NCBI GenBank assembly: GCA_029855935.1
Contig: JAGSHN010000009.1
Location: 1 to 59,153 of the forward strand
Reading direction: 5' to 3'
Length of the DNA: 59,153 bases
Origin: Candidatus Thorarchaeota archaeon
GTDB taxonomy: Archaea > Asgardarchaeota > Thorarchaeia > Thorarchaeales > Thorarchaeaceae
Shown: positions 54,152 through 59,153 of the stretch, one piece after another
How positions within the stretch are numbered: position 1 is the first letter of the stretch
How the letters are laid out: every line of letters begins with the position of its first letter
Made by a program: the position numbers and the translations under genes
The notes under the pieces: generated by a model
Databases searched by the model: none
What the model was told of the DNA's origin: nothing
What the model saw: only the letters and a program-made list of their open reading frames with translations

Positions 54152-54919
54152 TCAATGAATGACTGGTGGCAGCAGGTACCCGAAGCCAATGCTCAGACCG
54201 AAGAGCACTGCCAACCAGAGGCCAAACCGGCGGAGTATCACTGCGAGCATCACACCGACCACCTTGAATGTGTAACTGTGGATGCTCTTCACGACACGTG
54301 ACCTGCGCTTCTTCGAGTACGTGACTGAGACAGGCATCTCGACAATCCTCATCCTCTTGAGCGAGAGGTCCATCACCATCTGTTGCGTGTAGGTGAAGAC
54401 GCGCATCAGGTCCATCGCCTCGGCGGCCCGACGAGACATCGCTCGGAAACCACACTGGGTGTCGTAGATTCTGCGACCGACCAACACGGATACTATCGCA
54501 CTCACGATCTGGTTGCCAATCCGCTTGATCGTTGGAATGCTGTCGGCAGCCCGGCCGAGGAGCCGCGAGCCCAGCACGACATCTGCCTTGCCGTCAATTA
54601 TTGGCGTTATCAGCCGAGGTATCTCATCCGGGTCGAACTGACCATCAGCATCGATGTTGACTATGATGTCCGCGCCTCTGTGCAGTGCTATGGTCACACC
54701 ACTTGCAAAGGCGTTGACGACACCGCAGTTCTGCCTGTGTCTGTACACAACGTCTGCACCAGCCGCCCTTGCAGCCTCTGAAGTGTTGTCGTCGGAGCCG
54801 TCATCCACAACAATGACCTCCGTATGATCGACACCCGGGTCACTCCGTGGTATTGAGGCGACTACTGTTCCTATCTTTGAGGCCTCATTGTAGGCGGGGA
54901 TGATCACGGCAAGTCTCAC
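54152..54919 (-). CDS. dolichol-phosphate-mannose-synthase-like glycosyltransferase (GT2)
   Basis: 255 residues. GT-A fold: LAVIIPAYNEASKIGTVVAS, VIVVDDGSDDNTSE, VNIDADGQFDPDEIPRL (the metal-binding DxD lies in this stretch), LGSRLLGR, and CGFRAMSRRAAEAM. This is the DPM1-type family that transfers mannose or glucose from a nucleotide sugar to a polyprenyl phosphate on the cytosolic face. A C-terminal hydrophobic stretch (RRFGLWLAVLFGLSIGFGYLL) anchors it in the membrane. It may feed the glycosylation of the surface proteins in this window. It is convergent with the Sec23/24-like gene, 36 nt apart. Confidence 0.9.
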   Translation of the reverse strand: MRLAVIIPAYNEASKIGTVVASIPRSDPGVDHTEVIVVDDGSDDNTSEAARAAGADVVYRHRQNCGVVNAFASGVTIALHRGADIIVNIDADGQFDPDEIPRLITPIIDGKADVVLGSRLLGRAADSIPTIKRIGNQIVSAIVSVLVGRRIYDTQCGFRAMSRRAAEAMDLMRVFTYTQQMVMDLSLKRMRIVEMPVSVTYSKKRRSRVVKSIHSYTFKVVGVMLAVILRRFGLWLAVLFGLSIGFGYLLPPVIH

Positions 54920-55206
54920 GGTTCTCCCACACTGTGCAGAACGTGATGTCCCAGCCGTTTGTCGCCCAAGATAAGGGTTCCGTGGGTCAAGTGCACCTCT
55001 TCACACTCGCCTTGCTCTGGCGGGGGAAGCCGAAGACTGAACTCGTTCTCAAACTCTCATCGGGACAGGAGATTGTGGTCGGACGATACTAGGCAAAGGA
55101 CTGGTAGAAAGCTCCGCGGTGATGCCAATTGCACCAGTGGGAAAACGGGCAAACCGGTGAAAAACCCATCCCCAAGAGTTATCAATCCTCAAATCAACTT
55201 AAAGAC
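54920..55206. other. intergenic region upstream of the UPF0175 gene
   Basis: About 290 bases. CAACTTAAAG (55193-55202) may be a TATA box; if so the transcript would begin near 55225 and the first usable start would be ATG 55252 rather than GTG 55207. Confidence 0.35.
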
Positions 55207-55476
55207 GTGATAGCGGAGAGAGAGATATCGGAACTTGCCGAGCTTCTCGGAATGAGTAAGGATGAAGCACTGAGAAGAGCACTGGAAGAGGGAATAAGAG
55301 AGTCAAGACTAAAGAAGTCCATAGAACTCTACGCTGCAGACAGAGTGAGCGTCAAACAGGCTGCGAGAATTGCCGGGTTGAGCCTTGCTGAATGGTTTGA
55401 AGTGGCAAGAGAAAAGGGACTGCTTGTTCAGATTGAGCCCGATGAGATAGAAGATGAGGTCAAGGCCCTAGAATGA
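55207..55476 (+). CDS. UPF0175-family antitoxin
   Basis: 89 residues from GTG 55207. The UPF0175 ribbon-helix-helix type protein is clear: EREISELAELLGMSKDEALR, RRALEEGIRESRLKKSIELY, RVSVKQAARIAGLSLAEWFE. These proteins are antitoxins to DUF3368/PIN toxins and usually repress their own operon. The downstream toxin start overlaps its stop by 4 nt (ATGA), but that toxin is broken, so this antitoxin may now be orphaned. ATG 55252 is an alternative start. Confidence 0.8.
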   Translation: MIAEREISELAELLGMSKDEALRRALEEGIRESRLKKSIELYAADRVSVKQAARIAGLSLAEWFEVAREKGLLVQIEPDEIEDEVKALE

Positions 55477-55945
55477 TCATAGCGGATTCAACTGTTCTCA
55501 TAGTCCTTGGCAATATTAGAGAGCTGAGGCTGCTCCCAAGATTTCTGGTTCCTGAGAGGGTTCTGAAGGAGATCACGAAAGAACCCACAAAGGGTGCCCT
55601 TGGGGATGTCAGGGTCTTCAAGCCATCCGCGGATTCGAGGAGATGAGCACTACGAATACTCGGTGACAAAGAGAAGACAGAAGATTCGGATGTTGTTGCA
55701 TCACTGCTCGACCTCGGCCATACGGTTGCAACAGATGACAGAAGAGTTTGAAACGTCTGCAGAGCTCTGGGCGGAAGAGCGAATGGGGCTCTGGGAATAC
55801 TCATTCATTCCGTGAAAACGGGGAAGACATCGAAGGCCGAGGCCCTTGAGATACTCCAAGCGGCTCGATGCTGCAGGCTCTAGAATGAGTGTGGAGTTCT
55901 ATGAGCGAGTCAAGAGGATGATAGAAAGCGCCTTCAAATACTCGA
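55473..55945 (+). pseudogene. decayed DUF3368/PIN toxin of the UPF0175 pair
   Basis: The N-terminal half reads MIIADSTVLIVLGNIRELRL and FLVPERVLKEITKEPTKGAL, with the acidic residues of a PIN toxin. An in-frame TGA at 55644-55646 interrupts it; the same frame resumes as ALRILGDKEKTEDSDVVASL and ATDDRRV, then stops at 55750. A shift to the next frame gives NVCRALGGRANGALGILIHS and KAEALEILQAARCCRL, and a third frame gives RMSVEFYERVKRMIESAFK. The order matches the full DUF3368 family from start to finish. One stop and two frameshifts mean the toxin is lost. Confidence 0.8.
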
Positions 55946-56057
55946 CAGACGCCATCAAGCAGTGGTTGCGTTGTCTCAAGACTCTTGGCTCAGATTCCTC
56001 CCTATGGCCTCTCACGGATCTGGGAGGTCATAGTCGATTGCGTCAGCTGCGCCCTGT

Positions 56058-57503
56058 CTATGTCTTCTTCTTATTTCTCAGCCGCCTCAATCTCCTCCTC
56101 CGTCTCTCTGAGTAGTAGATGTAGACTCCAGGTGAGGCGATCAGAGTCAGAAGTAGAAGTCCCGGCACGAATGGTGCAATGACACTCAGGACGTCAATTG
56201 ATGGAAGACCCCACGATCCTCCTCCCAGCGCAGTGGTGGTACTGGTTGAGTTCCCAAACTCCCTGTTCGTCAACTCTATGTACCAATCCGGAATCGTGTG
56301 CTTGGGATAATGGAAGACTGTTATGTTCTCCTCGAGAAGGTCAATCCGTCCCAACAACTCAAGAATGTCTGTCGCCACCTTCGTGAAATAGAGCTTCTCC
56401 TCCCACTCATCCATGTGGTCCGGAACGGGGTCGAACCCTCCATTCTGTGCGGACTGACAGTCGAGTACCCACGTCAACACAGCATCGAGATTCACCCTGT
56501 CCAGTGTCCCCATATGGTCCAGCGACCAGAGTATTCGATACAGGGTGACTATCGTATGGTCCGGTACGTCCCCTGTGTTGTTGTCAAGGAACTGAAGCGT
56601 GAAGTTCGTTGTCTCCTCAGTCCTGATCAGGTCAGTCCGTCCCAGTGCCTCCAGCGCCATTATCCCCAGTGGGACAGCACCCACGAGCGACTCATCTGTT
56701 GGCGTGTTGGAGAATCCACCATCGTCTCTGTAGCAGGAGAGAACAAAGTTCAGAGCCGCGTCCTGGTCAATCATATCGAGGCGTCCCAGACGTCTGAGCG
56801 TTCTGAGTGCAAAGGCTGTGCCAATCATTGTGGCACTCTCCGCAATCTCATCGGAAAAGGGAGCTGTCCCAAATCCACCATCTGTCTTCTGCAGACTACT
56901 CAGGAAGTGAGCAATCTCATTCGGAAATACCCATTCCTCCAGTCCCAGTTCAGGGTAGTATTCAGCCGCTGTGTAACAAGTGCCGACACCAGGCGCGCTA
57001 TCAATTGTAAAGTTAGGAAGGTGATAGAAACTACTCTCGGGGTCTAGATTGATCAGGCTCTTGAGGAAATTCTTGCACTTGCTCCAGTCAATGAGGTCAG
57101 TCGCATTCAACCTCTTCAGAACGAAATATCCGTCAAACACATTGTCGGGGCTGGGGTTGTGATGAATCCTTGGGTCCCACGGAGCCTGCGTGAGGAACCC
57201 ATAGAACACGGCATAGTCACCATCGTAGACATCCAGATCATCATCGTAGAGAGCCATGACAAAATCGATGATTGCCTGGCGACGCGTGGCGTGATGAATC
57301 TCGTTGGATGCGATGTCCCCAGCGTTGGTAACATTGAGGGGGTCTGACGCACTGACAGGATCTGGCCCGCACGGGAACTGCATCTGCACGGTCAGCACCA
57401 GTACACAGACAAGCAGGGCAAGAGACCACCTCTTCAAGTCGCCATCACCATCCCACCAGACAAGAGAGAATGAAGAGTGATTCTTCATCTCCCGGTTCCT
57501 CAT
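56058..57503 (-). CDS. secreted alpha/alpha-toroid (prenyltransferase/cyclase-like) anchored protein
   Basis: 481 residues. Signal-anchor near 25-45 (LALLVCVLVLTVQMQF). The ectodomain has repeated alpha/alpha-barrel units seen in squalene cyclases and protein prenyltransferases: IAHFLSSLQKTDGGFGTAPF, LNFVLSCYRDDGGFSNTP, VLTWVLDCQSAQNGGFDPVP, each with a GGF turn. No catalytic DxDD or zinc triad was seen, so enzymatic activity is doubtful; a binding role is more likely. The C-terminus has a membrane helix (VLSVIAPFVPGLLLLTLIAS) and a strongly basic tail (ERRRRRLRRLRNKKK). ATG 57503 or 57488; TTTGATATAG lies 15-25 nt upstream. Confidence 0.8.
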   Translation of the reverse strand: MRNREMKNHSSFSLVWWDGDGDLKRWSLALLVCVLVLTVQMQFPCGPDPVSASDPLNVTNAGDIASNEIHHATRRQAIIDFVMALYDDDLDVYDGDYAVFYGFLTQAPWDPRIHHNPSPDNVFDGYFVLKRLNATDLIDWSKCKNFLKSLINLDPESSFYHLPNFTIDSAPGVGTCYTAAEYYPELGLEEWVFPNEIAHFLSSLQKTDGGFGTAPFSDEIAESATMIGTAFALRTLRRLGRLDMIDQDAALNFVLSCYRDDGGFSNTPTDESLVGAVPLGIMALEALGRTDLIRTEETTNFTLQFLDNNTGDVPDHTIVTLYRILWSLDHMGTLDRVNLDAVLTWVLDCQSAQNGGFDPVPDHMDEWEEKLYFTKVATDILELLGRIDLLEENITVFHYPKHTIPDWYIELTNREFGNSTSTTTALGGGSWGLPSIDVLSVIAPFVPGLLLLTLIASPGVYIYYSERRRRRLRRLRNKKKT

Positions 57504-57980
57504 TGTCGGATCCGTCTATATCAAAGTGTCGTGTGTCAAGCTGGTAGTTTCAATCTTTTTCAGCAGAGGTCCGCTATAGTCTCTAGAATACTTACATATA
57601 TCTGAACAAGTCCCGGTTGGAGTCGGTGCCAGTCCCGAAATATTCGATTTGCGTAGAGATTCAAGTGATTGTTCTGCGGGTCCAAAAGCGCGGCCTTTCT
57701 CAACTTGTGTAACTCTAGAACCAGCAACATCAGACCACAATCTCGTCTGCAGACTGAGGCGGCTCTGTTTGTCCCGGCTGGCCCCACGGTGATAGGATAG
57801 CCGCGGCTAGGCCAAAGAGACGTTGAGGGAGCTCCGGTCCGGTCGCAGCCGTTGTGTTGTCCTCACGGAATCGTATCGTGTTGTCTTGTCTTGGAGTGGC
57901 GTCTCTCTTGCGGAGAGTTTATCTCAATTCAGATTCATATGTAGCCATCAGAATCAGTACAGACCTTCAGGTGATGCGTC
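57504..57980. other. intergenic region with possible gene remnant
   Basis: About 475 bases. A minus-strand frame (57560-57787) ends with a protein-like helical stretch (LMLLVLELHKLRKAALLDP; VQIYVSILETIADL) but has no start signal or family. Promoter elements (GAGTTTATCTC near 57914, CATATG near 57938) probably serve the AbrB/PIN pair. Confidence 0.35.
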
Positions 57981-58235
57981 TTGAGTCTGGCAATTGAGGG
58001 TCAAGTCGGAAAGAAGCATACGATATACATTCCAAAGGCGGTGGTCGAGAAGGTGGGCCTCACAGAAGGGATGAGAATCCTCATCACCGTCGAGGACAAC
58101 AGAATCATCATCGAGCCGCTCCCGGACCCTGTCACGTTGGCACTGCACGGGAAGAAGTTTGCTACTGTGGGTCTTGAGGAACTGGAGGCCATAAGTCGTG
58201 AGGAGCAGTCCAGAATCACGGAAGATTCTTCTTGA
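57981..58235 (+). CDS. vapB: AbrB/SpoVT-type VapB antitoxin
   Basis: 84 residues from TTG 57981, supported by AGGTGA 6 nt upstream. Swapped-hairpin AbrB domain: GQVGKKHTIYIPKAVVEKVG, LTEGMRILITVEDNRIIIEP. The C-terminal half (EELEAISREEQSRITED) is the toxin-binding part. It binds DNA as a dimer to repress its operon and neutralises the downstream PIN toxin, whose start overlaps it by 38 nt. Confidence 0.85.
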   Translation: MSLAIEGQVGKKHTIYIPKAVVEKVGLTEGMRILITVEDNRIIIEPLPDPVTLALHGKKFATVGLEELEAISREEQSRITEDSS

Positions 58236-58650
58236 CACTTCCTTCCTCCTGCCAACTCTTGGAATCCGTGTGCAGGAAGAAGTGAATGATGCACTTCAGA
58301 AACTACATCCCCGGACCGAGAAGATCTTCTACTCTGAAGCAAGTCTCCTTGAATGCATATGGCTGGCCAAGGGACTAATCAGAAAAGGCAAGTATGACGA
58401 AGCGATCTTTCGAAGAGGACTACTCAGTATCACAAAGACCGGCTACTACGATGTTCTTCATCCGAGTGCTGAAGACTACCTCTTCGCGCTGAGACTATGC
58501 GAACTTGGGCACACAGACATGATTGACAACCTGCTGTACGCAATCGCCTTGAACAATATGTGCTGGTTTCTCACCATAGATGAGACGTTTGAGACCTTCA
58601 TTGAGAAGCAGGACTTTCAGAATGTGATTCTGACACCGAAGACACTCTGA
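58198..58650 (+). CDS. vapC: PIN-domain VapC-type toxin
   Basis: 150 residues from GTG 58198. PIN-domain acidic residues are all present: KILLDTSFLLP (Asp13), SEASLLECIWLAKG, HTDMIDNLLYAIA, and WFLTIDETFE. It should be a metal-dependent RNase. The start overlaps vapB by 38 nt, consistent with coupled translation. Length is normal, and no damage is seen. Confidence 0.85.
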   Translation: MRSSPESRKILLDTSFLLPTLGIRVQEEVNDALQKLHPRTEKIFYSEASLLECIWLAKGLIRKGKYDEAIFRRGLLSITKTGYYDVLHPSAEDYLFALRLCELGHTDMIDNLLYAIALNNMCWFLTIDETFETFIEKQDFQNVILTPKTL

Positions 58651-58809
58651 TTGTGGGTAGGGCGTTTGATAGCGCACAGACCAGTTCACGGAAAGACAAT
58701 GCAAGACTTGAATTACAGGCTTCCGTCGTCCTTCTGCTAACTGAACAAGAACGGGTGTTGGGTGCGTCCTTCGCTTCCTGTTCTCCCCTCGTTGGGCTCA
58801 CGCACATCG
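58651..58809. other. short intergenic stretch
   Basis: No gene recognised between vapC and the PIN relic. Confidence 0.3.
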
Positions 58810-58926
58810 TCAGACTATCACCTTTGCAATGCCGGAGAGCTGAGGCCAATCCCCAGACTCATATCTCCTGAGGAGGTTCTGAAGGAAGTTGCGAATGTAG
58901 CCATTGGGCGATGCGGTGGACCGTAG
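58810..58926 (+). pseudogene. fragment of a second DUF3368/PIN toxin
   Basis: The frame beginning at 58810 reads SDYHLCNAGELRPIPRL and SPEEVLKEV before a stop at 58924. It aligns with the decayed toxin at 55473 (NIRELRLLPRF-VPERVLKEI). The start, the first acidic strand and the rest of the toxin are gone; no UPF0175 partner precedes it. An isolated remnant. Confidence 0.65.
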
Positions 58927-59074
58927 AGAATGTCTGCAATGTGCCATCATAGCTCGACTCTCAGTGCCATTGGCCGCCAGACATCGAGCCGCCACGGGAT
59001 GGAGGTCCCCCGAGGACTGCTTGCAGATTCTGTCGCGTGGGTGACACCATCCCGTGGTCTGTGATTGTGACGAG

Positions 59075-59153
59075 CTAGGCGCCGCGGCGCTTTCTTAGTA
59101 CGAACACCACCACAAGAGCGACTGCCACTGCTGCAGCCCCAGCTGCTACAAGC
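59075..59153 (-). CDS. C-terminal anchor of a surface protein, partial
   Basis: The last 25 codons of a minus-strand gene that begins beyond the window. They encode a hydrophobic helix (LVAAGAAAVAVALVVVFVL) followed by RKRRGA and a stop at 59075-59077. This is the same helix-plus-basic-tail ending as the beta-helix and other surface proteins here, so a further large surface protein very likely lies to the right. Confidence 0.75.
   Translation of the reverse strand, partial: LVAAGAAAVAVALVVVFVLRKRRGA

Noticed and set aside
56430-56450. tRNA T-arm-like GGGTCGAACCC
   Set aside because: Inside the alpha/alpha-toroid gene; no acceptor, D or anticodon arms around it.

Overview
The window looks like a piece of an archaeal chromosome, most probably from an Asgard archaeon of the Thorarchaeia type. 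Three things point there: a Sec23/24-like protein (zinc ribbon plus vWA trunk, 52.5-54.1 kb); four very large right-handed beta-helix (NosD/PbH1) surface proteins with Thr-rich stalks and a C-terminal membrane anchor ending in Arg/Lys; and archaeal promoters (TATA boxes about 25-30 nt before the start, several implying leaderless mRNAs) mixed with Shine-Dalgarno-led GTG/TTG starts. The class assignment is inference. No rRNA, tRNA, CRISPR array or insertion sequence was seen.

Layout. 0-10.9 kb, mostly minus strand: a frameshifted surface-protein gene, an intact 823-aa surface protein with a truncated paralogue behind it, a membrane gene with a broken 5' half, an 866-aa GAF-PAS sensor histidine kinase, a coiled-coil protein and a run of small membrane proteins. 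11.4-15.7 kb: a MntA/HepT toxin-antitoxin pair, a P-loop ATPase, an unknown protein and a small TPR protein. 16.1-33.7 kb: three beta-helix surface proteins (one in a two-gene unit with a 796-aa surface protein, closed by a UUCG-hairpin terminator), an EVE/PUA-like plus NucS-like nuclease, HicBA, a frameshifted nitroreductase, a threonine dehydratase, a WD40-like propeller and a helical-repeat protein. 33.8-43.0 kb: an M48-peptidase-like membrane protein without its metal site, a fourth beta-helix protein with an internal duplication, small membrane proteins, a Cys-rich 2x[4Fe-4S] protein and two tandem paralogues of unknown function.

43.2-47.7 kb is a metal block: copper-type P1B ATPase with a YHS tail, an isoprenylcysteine-methyltransferase-like protein, a NifX/NifB-like protein with a His-rich tail, and a bacterioferritin-like protein whose promoter carries a perfect 15-nt palindrome. 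48.0-49.1 kb holds three translationally coupled small genes (Panacea-like?, PIN-like, unknown), the best candidate here for an undescribed small system. 49.2-54.9 kb: a polytopic sensor with a degenerate kinase domain, a histidine phosphatase, the Sec23/24-like protein and a DPM1-like glycosyltransferase. 55.2-59.2 kb: UPF0175 antitoxin with a decayed DUF3368/PIN toxin, a secreted alpha/alpha-toroid protein, an AbrB/PIN pair, a second PIN relic, and the C-terminal anchor of another surface protein running off the end.

Two themes run through the window: cell-surface architecture (at least nine genes with the same anchor layout) and accessory defence/toxin-antitoxin genes in various stages of decay. 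Several genes have single-base frameshifts; some may be assembly errors rather than true pseudogenes.
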